The position numbers and the translations under genes are program-made. The notes below the pieces were generated by a model that saw nothing but the letters and a program-made list of their open reading frames with translations, made no database searches and was not told where the DNA came from. 64,000 bases of DNA from Inia geoffrensis (lineage: Eukaryota > Chordata > Mammalia > Artiodactyla > Iniidae): the NCBI GenBank assembly GCA_036417435.1, contig CM070911.1, forward strand, positions 5,952,001 through 6,016,000. The letters are read 5' to 3'. This document shows positions 8,921-19,990 of the stretch, piece after piece; position 1 is the first letter of the stretch, and the number at the start of each line of letters is the position of its first letter.

Positions 8921-11900
8921 TGAATCAATCGTCCATGCTCAGAAAAGTTCAGCAACTTCTCAACAAAGAGGACTTAAAAAAAAATCGTTGTGACTTTAAC
9001 TAAGTCTCAGGGTCCAGGAAACTGGGAAGGTCAGGGTACAAATGTCCTGATAAGAGGCACTCATCACCCCACCCCCAAGCATGACCCAAGTCTTCCCCTG
9101 GAGGCACCGTCAGATATTTTTCATAAGATGGAATATAATAGTGCCGGAAATTACAGCTATATGGTATGAAACAATTATGGTTTACTTTGTCCTGTGACCA
9201 TGTGAGTATCAGAAATTATTCCAGAAGCTCCCTGGGAGAAGCCTTCAGTGACCACATCAGACCACACCCTGACCCTGAGTAGTGGTTCCCACCACCCTAC
9301 ACCCTTGAGGTTACTCTGGGGCAAAAGAGAAAAACCTTAAGGCCTCCTCTCAAGAACAAGGTTGCAGATATTTGGTAGCTGTGAAGCTGGTGTCTCCAGA
9401 TCACGAGGCCTGGAGCCAGGGGCCCAACATGCAGAGGAGAATTTGCTGACCCTGCAAAGCTGCCCTGGGGCCCCTGAGGAGGGGGTGAGGCCTTGTCCCT
9501 TGAGCAGAGAAGAGGAGGGATTCCCCAGAGCTGTGCAAGTGGAGAGAAGGGTCCGAGGCAGAGGGGTAAGTGAGGCAGACTGCTGTGGCTGGAGTCTCCA
9601 GGTCCAAGGATTCTTCTGGAAACTGCAGTGTACCAGCAAGGAGCTGGGACAGCCCTTCAGGATCTGAAAGGCATGGCGGGCAGGAGAGGGGCTGGGAGTA
9701 GGCTGTGGGGAGGCAGTCAGGGAACTCGCGGGCCCTCCGAGCAGGCAGAGAGCATCAGAGGCCCAGTCACCTGCCAGTGGCGGCTGGTGGATTGCAGGCA
9801 GAGGGAGGGACACACGCTTCCCGAGGGTCCCGTACGTGTGACACTGCACTCCGTGCTGGACACAGTGTTCCAAGATGCAGACCCTCCTCTTGAAGACATG
9901 CAGACAGGTGAACAGACAAGGTCAGTGCATCCTGCATGCAGCCGGATGCAGAAACCAGGACCCAGAGCCTCGCTGAGGAAGGTGGATAGAGCTCAGGTGT
10001 CCGAGCTGCTCCTCTGCGGACATTAAGGGCTCATCAAAGCCCACGCGGTCCTGAGACCCCTCCCAACCCCAGGGCCTAGGAACCCCCTTATCACATCGCC
10101 CTCTGGGATGAGGACACCCTGGTGGGAAGCATGGGTAACACCAAGGCCGGGGCACCGTGGGAGGGAGGGACCCAGGGGAAGGCCTACCACCTCCAGAAAA
10201 GGGGACCCAGAGCCGCCCGCTGTCTCTGACACCAAATGGATCCACGGTTACTCACCCACCTCGGACACAAGAGGTCCCAGAGCCCAGAGGCGTCAGAGCC
10301 ACCAGCTTTCTCCCTCTCTTAACCTCTAAGTCCTTCCTTGCTCAGCAGGGCTTGGCCAGAAAGGCCACACAGAGAGAAGGTACAGTGGCCAGAGACAGGA
10401 AGCAAGGTGGGGGACCGGTGGTCAGAGTCCCGCAGGGAACCAGGCCCCGGGCCTACAGCTTAACAAAGGCCTCAGACCCTCACCAGCTTCCTGACCTGCC
10501 TCGGGGCCACCTCTGGGGGTTGGGGGCAGGAAAAGGGCGCTCAAGGTAGACCTGAGAGCAGCTGGAAGGCAGCACTGCCTGACCCCGAGGGGGCTGAGCC
10601 AGCCAAGCAGGCTTCCCGGCCCTGGGACTGACTCTCCACCACCAGAGGGACATGAGGGAGTGGCATCCGTGCGAAGAGGAAGAGGGGATGTTCCAAGCTC
10701 CTTTCCTCTTCCAGGAGCCCGTGAGGCTGCTGTCACAACCCTGAGATACTGGGGCGAAGCACTGCCCCAGCACAGATTCTGCCAGTGACCACAGGCCTTG
10801 TTCCCAGGGGAGGGAGCAGGTGCCCCAGGCAGGAACCTAGAGATACTGTGGCCAGGGCCACCCCAGGGCTCAGAAGCCAGTACCGATGGCGTTTGTAGGA
10901 AAGAGCATTTCATTAGCCAAGTTTGGCTTCTCCCTCCACCTAAGGCCTCACTCATCATGGGGATGGGAACGCCGAGGACACCAGGACCCGGGAAGCACAT
11001 CTGAGGTGCGAGCACCCCACCATCCAGGGCCTAAGAGGCCAGAAGCAGCCCGGGCCCCCAGGTAGGAAGTGGGATGTGGCCCTGCCCGGATGGGCACCCT
11101 GACTGCTGTGCAGCCAGCCTGGTCACGGTCATGCAGGGATCAGGCTGCTGGAGGGGGCGGTCTCAGCCCAAAGCGGGGCTCAGGGGAGGAAAGGGGCTTC
11201 GCACACACTCGCGTTCAGTCCCTACCACCTAACGCCTCACTCTGCAGGGTCATAAAACAGAAGCGGTCTCTGCCCCCAGGAGCTCCTGGCCGAGGGGAGA
11301 GGCATGATTACACGCCTGATGTAGGGTGATGAAGGGTGATGGTCAGCCCAGGTCGGCGCAGGGATGCGCAGGGATGCAGCCCTGGGGCGGGCATAGAGGG
11401 CACAGTGGGAGCGTGGGCCGGTGGTGCAGAGGAGGGAAAGAAAGAGAGGGTGCGGGTCCCACAGGACCCCAGGGCTCGGCTACACAGGTGCCTCTCTAGA
11501 GCTTGGATTGAGGAAGTTGGGGTCAGAGGTCCAGACTGGAGTCCCTTCTGCTGAATTCCCCTTCCAGACGTCAGAGGCAAAGAGGAACACACATTGGACA
11601 CCACCTGCGCCAGCTTTCTGCTCGGTGGGAGAAACAGGTCGTCTGCTCTCTGGCACGCCGCAGGTTCCCCTTGGGACAGAGCACCTGCCACTCCAGAGAG
11701 GCGGGCTGCGGCCCTCCAGGAGGAGCCAAGGTCTGAGGGAGGGGCTCCAGTAGGCCCCACCCATCGACCACAGTCTCGCCCACCGGCCACGCCTCCAGCC
11801 GCAGGCCTCCTCCTCCCTGCTTACCTTCCCAGCCTCTTGCAGGACAGCTTGCCACTCCTGCCTGCAGCTCCCACCTTCCTGTTCCTACCTCCTGGCATCA

Positions 11901-12499
11901 CCTGACCTGTCAGAATCACATTTTTGCTAAGTCCGTTTCATTGCTTTTTCTGATGAATCCTTTCATTATTCCTGAGCCTTGATATAAACCTTCTCTCCTT
12001 TAACCTCCCCCCACCCCCTCCCCGACCCCATCCCACCCTCGTGATTTGTGCAGACATCTAACCTGGTAGATCAGACTCTAGGAGCTCCAGACAGACCCCT
12101 GTGGTCTGCCCACTGCGGGCACTGGGGGTCCTTGGGCACCACTTATGGAGTCGAATGAGAGGAGACTTACTTCCCTTACACTCTGCTTGGTTTGGGTTTC
12201 ACACCACACCTTCCCGTGCAGATCTCAGGAACCAGGACAGGAACACACAACCCCACTCACCCCCACCCCTCACCCCTGCCTTTGGGAAAGGCTCCTTCCA
12301 CCCTGACACGAGTTCGCCTCCATCTATAGGAGCCCACTGGGCGCTCCTCAGAACCTCCAGGCTTCCCTCCCAACTGCAATCTTGAAGGGCAATTCCGCTC
12401 ACCAGTCCTGCACCTTTGTGCACCTACCGTATGCTGGGTGTTAGATGAGACAGCAGGAAAGCCATGAGACATGGCTGGTGCTGTGCAGGTGTACACAGC
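8921..12499. other. Long GC-rich single-copy stretch
   Basis: About 3.5 kb without a firm gene or repeat. Multiple overlapping frames of 90-200 codons on both strands (for example 9337-9873 minus, 10422-11015 minus, 11308-11790 minus) carry no domain and compete with each other, as expected by chance at this GC content. A weak inverted L2 remnant ('tctctgcccccaggagctcctgg') lies near 11245-11340. Poly-C/T-rich DNA lies at 12000-12040. Confidence 0.45.
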
Positions 12500-12735
12500 A
12501 AAGTGGGAAGAGTGTGATCCTTGGGGTCAGGGAGACCCAGCTACAAACTCTGGCCCTAACACGTGCGGTCATGGTGATCTGGGAAAGTTACCCAACTTTC
12601 CTGAGCCTCCGTTTCCTCAGCTGTAAAATAGAGACAATAATATCTTGCAGATGTATGGCTTGCTTGCAGACTTGTCATAAAGATGTAAGAAAAGTGTGAC
12701 ACGCTGTGGGTTCTCAATAAACATGAGCTGTTACT
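12500..12735 (+). mobile_element. MIR SINE, nearly full length
   Basis: Ordered MIR landmarks: 'cttggggtcagggagaccc', 'gatctgggaaagttaccc', 'cctccgtttcctcagctg', 'taaaatagagacaataat', then 'ctcaataaacatgagctg' at the 3' end. Confidence 0.85.
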
Positions 12736-12762
12736 GGACTCTGAGTTCATTGGGGAATAAGA

Positions 12763-13262
12763 GCCCAAGTTCTGCATCCAATTTACCTGTTCAATTTACC
12801 CTGGCTCCACCACGAGTTTGCTGTGTAATGTTGGACAAGTTGCCTCACCTCTCTGTGCCTTGGTTTTCTCATCAATAGAATGGGGATAATATGCTGAACA
12901 GTTTCAGAGTCTGTTTGGGGGCTGATGAAAAAGTTTGGGGAATAGATAGTGGTAATAGCTGCACAACACTGTAAATGTGATTAATGTCACTGAATGTTGC
13001 TTAAAATGGTTAAAATGGAAATTTTTATGTTATGTATACTTTATCACAATGTCACAAAGTTAATAATGCAATATACCAAGAAGCAATGAACCATAGGCTC
13101 TTAATGGGTGCAATGTGTGATATGTGAATTATATCTCAATAGGACTATTTTTAAATAAATGGAGATGATAATAATACACAGATAACAGGATTATTGGAGG
13201 GGATTAAATGAGTCCATACAGTGCTTGGAAATGTTTAAAGCCCTATCCAGCACAGTGTCCAG
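12763..13262 (+). mobile_element. Second MIR SINE, split by an L1 tail
   Basis: The left part (12763-12903) holds 'gtgtaatgttggacaagttg', 'cctctctgtgccttgg' and 'atagaatggggataat'. The right part (about 13158-13262) resumes with 'aatggagatgataataat' and 'ggggattaaatgagtccata', then 'tgcttggaaatg'. The 254 bp between are L1-derived. The reappearing 'aatggrgat' motif at both edges looks like a target-site duplication. Confidence 0.75.
12904..13157 (+). mobile_element. L1 3'-end fragment(s) inside a MIR
   Basis: Contains 'cacaacactgtaaatgtgat' with 'actgaatgttgcttaaaatg' and 'tatgttatgtatactttatc', one L1M tail. It then reads 'gggtgcaatgtgtgatatg' with 'gaattatatctcaatag', the tail of another or of a rearranged copy. 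No coding sequence remains. Confidence 0.75.
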
Positions 13263-13450
13263 TGTTGGCTAGCATATAAATATACTTCATCCATCATTTC
13301 ATGTAATCTTTATAAGAACCCTACAAGATTAAGAAGTATTTTTACTCACTGTATGGGTAAAAAAGATTGACAGTCAGAGAACTTTAACCAAGTTGGCATG
13401 GAAGTTGCAAAGCCAGGATTCAAACCCCAGGTGTGTCTGACATCAAAACC
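13262..13450 (-). mobile_element. MIR SINE (inverted)
   Basis: Reads 'catgtaatctttataagaac', 'tactcactgtatgggtaaaa', 'ttaaccaagttggcatgg' and 'agccaggattcaaacccc', the reverse complement of MIR. Confidence 0.8.
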
Positions 13451-13690
13451 TATCACCATAGTCTGGGGAACCATGTGGAGAAGACATCTGATTGAGTCTG
13501 AGCAAGCAGCAAGCTGAAGGGCTCCCGAGCTGGGAGCACTGTGGCTCATGGTGGCAGCGGGGTGGACAGCAGGAATTACACCATGCAGGTGGAGGACAAA
13601 TAGACCTGCAGGTAGACAGGTGAGTGTCCAAGGTCCTCAGGGGCCATGTGATGGCCACTTGGCTAGGCCACAGTACTCAGATATTTGGTC
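13451..13690. other. Single-copy DNA
   Basis: No gene or repeat recognised. Confidence 0.45.
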
Positions 13691-14052
13691 AAACATTATT
13701 CTAGGTGTTTCAATGAAAGTATTTTTTAGATGAGATTAATATTTAAATCAGTAGAGTTGGAGGAAAGCAGACCCTCTGTAATATGGGTGGGCCTCATCCA
13801 ATCAGTTGAAGGTCTTGACAGAAAAAGTCTGATCTTCCTTGAAGAAGAGAGACTTCTGCCTGCAAATGGCTTTTGGACTTGAGCTGCAACATCAATTATT
13901 TCTGCATCTCTGGCCTGCCAGCCTACCCTGTGGATTTTGGACTTGCCAGCCTCCACAATCTCATGAGCCAATTCTTCAGAATAATCACCTCTCTCAGGAG
14001 ATAGATAGATAGATAGGTGATAGGTAGGTAGATAGATAGATGATAGACAGAT

Positions 14053-14142
<90 letters not shown>

Positions 14143-14247
14143 GATAGATAGATAGATGGAAATACGTAGATACAGTTATAGATATAGTTACAAATATCTT
14201 CTATTGACTGTGGACTACTAGTTTCTCCGGAGTACCCGGACTAACAT
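13691..14247 (+). mobile_element. Solo LTR, MaLR/ERVL-like, expanded by a GATA tract
   Basis: Recognisable LTR parts in order: 'gattaatatttaaatcagtag', 'gggcctcatccaatcagttg', 'cctgccagcctaccctgtgg', 'ttgccagcctccacaatctc', 'atgagccaattcttcagaata', and the closing 'tttctccggagtacccggac' with 'taacatag'. This is an old mammalian LTR without internal retroviral genes. The (GATA)n tract sits between the polyadenylation-region part and the end. The exact family was not determined. Confidence 0.7.
13998..14158. repeat. (GATA)n microsatellite, about 160 bp
   Basis: A long tetranucleotide tract with a few GGTA, GACA and TGATA interruptions that split it into purer blocks (about 14053-14093 and 14098-14141). 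It very likely varies in length between individuals. Confidence 0.97.
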
Positions 14248-15762
14248 AGGCTGCAACTTTCCTGGTCATTTCCTGAGCCCACTATTGCCATGAGCTCCCA
14301 TCATGGCTGGAGCACCTCAAGTGCGCCCTCTGCCACGTCTCAGTACTAAGATCTTGAAACCCTGTCACCGTCCCATGGAAGGAGGAGCACAGCTGGGTTT
14401 GGGGATCTGCGGAGGCTGGGTTTTCTGGGGCCTTTTTCATCTGGTTTTAGAATCTTTTTTATAACTATTCAAGCCACTCAGAAACACCTGAACTTTCCAC
14501 TCCTAAGTTGGCTGTAAGTCACCTGACCCGGGTGTTGCTAGGTGAGAATTAAAGATCTTGAGTTTGAGAAGTCATCCTGCTTGGATACAGGAGGAAAGGT
14601 TGCCGTGGGGAGGGCACCCTGTAAGTGATGAGGTTCCTGGCTACTGAGTGTGGAGCTCAGTCCCCGTGATAGCACACAAAGGGACACCGGACCCCTCTGG
14701 AGGCTTCTCCTCCCATGCCTGCAGCCACAGCTCTGAGCTCAGAAGCAGGGGCCTGGCCCTGGGCTGCTTGGCAGCACAGAAGGTGCTGGTTTCCAAGAAA
14801 GGGGCTGACAGCTCTCTGAGGCTGCGGGGAGGGGGCGGGGCAAGAAGGGCCCCTCTCCCATGTGGATGGCCAGCTCTGCTTTGCCTGCCTAAAGGTGAGC
14901 TTCCACCTGACCCCTAAGGACCTGGACAAGCCACAGCAGCCACCCCACCAGGTCCAAGAGTCAGGACTCAGCTGGCAGCCAGAAGACAGAGCAGTGGCAG
15001 TGAAGCCGGAGGGGCTATTGGTTACTTCATCTGCTTCTCAGAACAACTGTAGGAAGTGAGTGTTGCAGAGACTCAAGGTGGAGAGGGGCTGAGGCAACTG
15101 GGAGGCCAGTGGGACCAAAGCAGAGCTCAGCACGGCGGGGGGCGGGGGGGTAGGATGTGAGCACGCCCAGTCACGTCCAGATGGAAGTGGCGTGCGGGAC
15201 ACAGGGCCCAGCCAGGGGCCGACCTCACAGGGCAACAAGCGTGGCCCTGGGTCAGGGCACCTCTCAGGAGCCAGAACAGCTCGTTTCAAACCAAGACAAG
15301 GCAGAGACCAGCTCAGGACAGCCTCTGCCTACAAAGCCTAAACCAACCCCAGATTCGGGGTGCGTTGGCAACTAAAACCGAAGACTACACATGCGTGTTT
15401 TACAGTGAGAAAAAGGAGGTTTGAAAGCAAAGCTTGAGCCTAGGATGTGATTCTAAAGGAGAACTGACTAGAGCTGGAAGGCTTCTCTGCCTGCCTGGCT
15501 ATCCCATGGCACCCAGAGCACTGTCACCTGCACAGACACCCGGCCAAGTCCGGGTGGATGGCACATCTGACCCTCGGAGGCTGCTGGCTTTCCTCTCCGG
15601 TGAACTCGGGAGCCCCGGGCCCAGGGGACTGCAGTGAGCTGAGAGCACAGAGGGGAGGAAGTGAGCTCTCCCACTTCTGCTTCCTCCACCTCGCACTGCA
15701 GGACTTCCTTGAGGAGTGGACCTTTCACCCATGTAGGGACTGGGAACCTCACCTTCCTCTAT
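14248..15762. other. Single-copy DNA, nothing firm
   Basis: No recognised gene. A G-rich run (GGCGGGGGGCGGGGGGG-like) lies at about 15134-15151. Frames such as 14648-14917 overlap minus-strand frames and have no domain. Confidence 0.45.
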
Positions 15763-15860
15763 AAAACTCTGCATGTTATGCAAAGATGCTCAACACCATT
15801 AACTACTAGAGAAATGCAGATCAAAACTACAATGAGGTATATCACCTCACACCAGCCAGA

Positions 15861-16193
15861 ATGGCCATTATCAAGAAGTCTACAAACAGCAAATGCTGGA
15901 GAGGGTGTGGAGAAAAGGGAACACTCTTGCACTGTTGGTGGGAATGTAAATTGATGCAGCCACTATGGAGAACAGTATGGAGGTTTCTTAAAACACTAAA
16001 AATAGAGCTACCATATGATCCAGCAGTCCCTCTCCTGGGCATATATCCAGAGAAAACTGTAATTCGAAAAGATACATGCACCCCAATGTTCATAGCAGCA
16101 TTATCCACAATAGCCAAGACATGGAAACAACCTAAATGTCCATCAACAGACAAATGGATAAAGAAGATGTGGTACATATATACAATGGAATAG
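15861..16193 (+). pseudogene. L1 ORF2 C-terminal remnant (110 codons open)
   Basis: The frame encodes the zinc-knuckle-like C-terminal part of L1 ORF2p: '[20 protein letters not shown]' near the start, then '[11 protein letters not shown]', '[16 protein letters not shown]', '[10 protein letters not shown]' and '[16 protein letters not shown]'. It ends at a TAG (16191-16193) just after 'WYIYTME', where intact L1s continue with YYS. The endonuclease and reverse transcriptase are absent through 5' truncation, so this is a dead copy. The ATG is incidental. Confidence 0.9.
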
Positions 16194-16334
16194 TACTCAG
16201 TGATAAAAAAATAATGAAATAATGTCATTTGCGGCAATGTGGATGGACCTAGAGATTATCTAAGTGAAGTAAATCAAAGAGGCAGACAAATATTATATGT
16301 TATCACTTACATGTGGAATCTAAAATATGACACA

Positions 16335-16548
16335 GGGCTTCCCTGGTGGCGCAGTGGTTGAGAGTCCGCCTGCCGATGCAGGGGACACGGGTTCGTGCCC
16401 CGGTCTGGGAAGATCCCATGTGCCGCAGAGCGACTGGGCCCGTGAGCCATGGCCGCTGAGCCTGTGCGTCCAGAACCTGTGCTCCACAATGGGAGAGGGC
16501 ACAACAGTGAGAGGCCCATGTACTGCCAAAAAAAAAACAAAAAACAAA
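16335..16548 (+). mobile_element. Cetacean CHR-type SINE, copy 3
   Basis: A-box TGGCGCAGTGG at 16347-16357, B-box-like GGTTCGTGCCC at 16390-16400, A-rich tail with C interruptions. A perfect 14-bp duplication TAAAATATGACACA (16321-16334 and 16549-16562) flanks it. It is nested in the L1 3' UTR and therefore younger than that L1 copy. Confidence 0.97.
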
Positions 16549-16795
16549 TAAAATATGACACAAATGAACCTATCTACAAAACAGAAACAGACTCACAGTC
16601 ATAGAGAACAGATTTGTGGTTGCCAAGGGGCTGGGGGCTGGGGAAGGGATGGATTGGGAGCTTGGGATTAGCAGATGCAAACTAGTATATACAGGATGGA
16701 TAAACAACAAGGTCCTACTGTATAGCACAGGGAAATTTATTCTATATCCTGTGACAAACCATAATGGAAAAGAATATGAAAATGAATATATATAT

Positions 16796-16798
<3 letters not shown>

Positions 16799-16838
<40 letters not shown>
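16799..16838. repeat. (AC)n microsatellite inside L1 3' UTR
   Basis: A pure AC run flanked by (AT)-rich steps on both sides ('gaatatatatatacat' before, 'atatatgtatatata' after). It occupies the same L1 position as the GT tract at 62274-62310. Confidence 0.95.
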
Positions 16839-16843
<5 letters not shown>

Positions 16844-16947
16844 GTATATATAACCTTATGGCTTTGTGGTACAGCAGAAATTTACACAACATTGTAAATC
16901 AATTATACTTCAATAAAATAAATTTTTTTAAAAAACTCTGCATGTTA

Positions 16948-17459
16948 GAAAGATGCCAGGTAGAATGTGACCAGTGGGCACTTCAACAGCACAGCACCCT
17001 GTACCACCCTCCATCCTGTCCCCTAGGTCCCCAACTCATTATCTCCCTCCAGGTGTCCTCCAACAGCCTCCCACATGGTCTGCAGTGACGAAGGTCACCA
17101 AAGCTGCCAGCGCTACGTGGCAGGGTCCTGGCTGCAAGTGCACAGGACAACGGGGGAAAAGCCCCAAGGGCAGGGTGATGCCTTGGGCAGCTCTGAGAGC
17201 ACATCCTTTTCTACCTTCTAGGAATAGTCACCAGGGGGCCAGGACGGAGGCTCACTGATCTACTGATTCAAGCTGCTCTCGGAGATGACGCTGGAAAACA
17301 CACTGGCCATGGCCTCACAGGGTCTCTGGGACACACACTGTAATCCATTCCCTAGAACCCAAGAAGGAGCTCAAAGAAGGCTGTCAGGCCAGCTGGGGAC
17401 AGTAGAAATCTTAACTAAAAGAGGCTCACCTAATAAAATCAGTGTACTGGGAGTGCAGC
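16948..17459. other. Single-copy DNA
   Basis: No gene or repeat recognised. Confidence 0.45.
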
Positions 17460-17485
17460 GGGGTGGGGGGTGGGGGGGTGGGGGG
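17460..17485 (+). repeat. G-quadruplex motif, four G-runs with 1-nt loops
   Basis: Four runs of 4, 6, 7 and 6 guanines separated by single thymines. The G3+N1 arrangement is the textbook pattern for a very stable parallel quadruplex. It is not inside a recognised repeat. Confidence 0.85.
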
Positions 17486-18174
17486 AAACAGTTACCAGAG
17501 GACGGCAGTCAGAAGGCAGTGGGTGCTCAGAGCAGAGCTGGTTAATGGAATATCTGAATATTTATGATCTCTTTAAACATCTCCAAGCCAAGAAGTCACA
17601 GTAAGGATGAGTCACAGAATTAAAGTGGTGCCATGGAATCCTGGAGGAAGGATGCCTGCCTTGTGCTGTTTAAAAACGACCAGCAATGGCACTTTTCTCG
17701 CCCTCCCTCTCTCTCTCCTATCACAGGTCTTGTTGTGATATATAACAGTCTGTCCCAAGTCCTTAATATCTTCATAGGGCTTTCTGGCTTTCCGGAAGGA
17801 TTTGGAAGGAGCATGTACTTTTCAAGGTTGGAAGTTTGTAATCCTGTATTGCTAAAATCTAACACTTAATAAAAGAACAATGACTCCTCATCTGCGATGA
17901 ATCTTGATGTTCTGGAGGGTTCCAGCTTATGAATGGAAGCTGGTTCTTACAAGTACTTGGTTCATTAGCTGTACTATCGGAAATAAGATGCTTGCTCTCA
18001 GTTTCCATGGTGGTTAACAGTTCGGGAAGCAGGTTTCACATACCTTAGCCGGTGGCTGGAACAGATTCAGGGTTGAAAGAAAGTTTATTGAGCTGAACTG
18101 AGGTATCTGATTTGATTTTCACAGTGGCCTGTGAGGGATTAGATTGTTGTTGGACGAGGGGGTTCCTTTTTCAA
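17486..18174. other. Single-copy DNA with a terminal-exon-like layout
   Basis: A pyrimidine tract ending in CACAG at about 17701-17726 precedes a frame that stays open to a TAA at 17867-17869, with AATAAA immediately after (17868-17873). This could be a 3' terminal exon on the plus strand or coincidence. The peptide has no recognised domain and a minus-strand frame (17620-17865) covers the same bases. Otherwise nothing recognised. Confidence 0.25.
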
Positions 18175-18885
18175 ATGAAAATCTCACGCGTCCGTAGAGA
18201 ACAAATTTGATCACTCCAAAAAGTTGTACTATCTCGAGTTAGTTTCCCGCCCATCTCAGAGGCCCTCCCCTTGCTCTCCAGAGGTAACATCATCCACAGA
18301 TTCCTGTGCGTCTGTCCAGAAATTTCCCATCTACACAAACACATACAAATATCTTCCTGCAAACAATGGGTGTGTACTATGGTCATGAGTGTTTACCTTT
18401 TTGTTTAGATGTAATATCTTGCCATGCTTTCCATACAAAATTTACCTCATTCATTTCAATGGCAGTATAATATACTCCATTATATGGACATCGTAATTTA
18501 CTGACCAAGCTCCTCGCTTATCACCATTACAAATCTTGCTGTAATGAGCCACCTTGTTCCCATACCTCTTCTTGCATCACCAGAGGATACCTGAAGAATA
18601 AATCCCTAGAATTAAAACTGGAGGCACTTGCGGTGTTGATACGTAAAGTGAAATTGCCACCAAATGATGTAAAATTGGGACCAATTTACCCTACCACCAA
18701 CCATGTGCAGGAGTCCTATGTCTTCACACTCAACACTGCAAAAGGCCAAATGGTTCCTCTTTGCCAATATAATTGGTGAAAAAAATGGCATCTCATTTGA
18801 CTGGCAGTTATGAATCAGTGAAGTTAAGCATCTTTCACGTATTCCCAAGTTATTGGGTTTTGACTTTGTAATGTGAGACTAAGGC
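18175..18885 (-). mobile_element. Old L1 (L1M) ORF2 end and 3' UTR, inverted
   Basis: On the plus strand it reads the antisense of L1 landmarks: 'ccagaggtaacatc', 'gcagtataatatactcc' with 'attatatggacatcg', 'ataaatccctagaattaaaa', 'ggaccaatttaccctaccac' and 'ttggtgaaaaaaatggcatc'. It is diverged, with no open frame of note. Confidence 0.75.
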
Positions 18886-19852
18886 TCAGAAAAGATGTAA
18901 AGGGAGGTGTTCAAACGTTTCTCTGAGTCACTGTGGGGCAGTCACCTCTGCCTGGTGTCAGCTCCAAGATAATAATTCATACGAATTCAAATGGACCGGC
19001 TAACAAATATCCCCAACATAATGCTCAGACCAAAATGGTTTCTACCAAATTTCTCTGCAAACCGAGCTTCTGAAAGGAGGAGAAATTGAGTTGACTAGCT
19101 TGGTGACCGGATGTAACACTTTACTTCTCTGAGCTTCCTGTGCCCAAGTGTCTGTTAACCTTATTAAAACACACCCTCTCTCACATGCAAAAGAAATGTG
19201 GTGAGAGATGGGTTGATGGGCCCTTGGAATCATCGTGTCTTCTCATCTCAGCTGAGACAAGTTTGCCTCCTTTTCTTCCCCCACACACACCCGGCTTCTC
19301 ATTTTAACATCTTATTTAATTTTCGCTCTGCATAGGTGATACATTCAGGTGGTTCAAAACTCAAGACAATATAACCAGGTAAACTTTGAGAAATCTTCAT
19401 CCCCTCCTTCCCCCGCCTCCCTTCATAATTTTTCACCCCTTTATTGTTAATAGTTTTTATCATTAAAATAATAGGAGCTCTTCTTCATTTCCCAAGTTTC
19501 AAAACATATAAAGATGCATCGGCTTTCTCAAATGATCTTGGACTTCTCCAGCCCACTTGCCACCACCCAGGAGTCACCCTCTTCCTCCCTTCTGAGGATC
19601 CATGGACCAGAGATCTCCAAGGTCCTGCCCAGAACTAGACCACAGGGTAACCATGAGACAGTGCCAGAGTTCAGCTGCTATGAAAAAATGTTTTGAGTAT
19701 CAAAGTTCCCCAGCGGGGAAATTGCTACTTGGTGAGTGAGCATCTTATCCCTGGGAGCATGAAGGAGATACAGTCAAGGACATTTTAGAGATTTCTGCCT
19801 TTGTCAGGAGAAAGGAGCGTTAGTTTCTTCCACTTTCCAAATTCCATGTTAA
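18886..19852. other. Mostly single-copy DNA
   Basis: A weak inverted L1 3'-UTR-like piece may lie at 19300-19450 ('ggtggttcaaaactcaagac'). No gene recognised. Confidence 0.4.
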
Positions 19853-19990
19853 AATTCATTCACTCATTTATTCAACACACGCAGATAAAATTTCCTATGC
19901 ACTTAGCAACATGTTAGGAGTCGCTCACCAAAAGCTGGATTGGAAATCATCCCTGTGCTCAGGGAGCTTCTAGCCCGACGGATGATACAT
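19853..19990 (-). mobile_element. L2 LINE 3'-end (inverted)
   Basis: Reads 'attcattcactcatttattc', then a diverged body with 'ccctgtgctcagggagcttc' and 'tagcccgacgg', the typical inverted L2 end. Confidence 0.65.

Larger units (their letters stand above)
15779..16931 (+). mobile_element. 5'-truncated L1 with SINE and (AC)n inside
   Basis: A whale-type L1 starting within ORF2 ('gctcaacaccattaactact') and running through the 3' UTR to an 'aataaaataaattttttt' tail. A perfect 16-bp target-site duplication AAAACTCTGCATGTTA flanks it (15763-15778 and 16932-16947), so both ends are exact. A CHR SINE interrupts the 3' UTR at 16335. The (AC)n tract at 16799-16838 lies in an AT-rich part of the 3' UTR. 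Confidence 0.95.

Noticed and set aside
9337..11790. Several frames of 100-200 codons on both strands
   Set aside because: Overlapping frames on opposite strands, no domains, composition typical of GC-rich noncoding DNA.
14000..14158. CRISPR-like periodic repeats
   Set aside because: The GATA tract is a simple tetranucleotide microsatellite in a mammalian genome, with no spacers.
13691..14247. Endogenous retrovirus with coding genes
   Set aside because: Only LTR sequence is present. No gag, pol or env-like frame occurs near any of the LTRs in the window.
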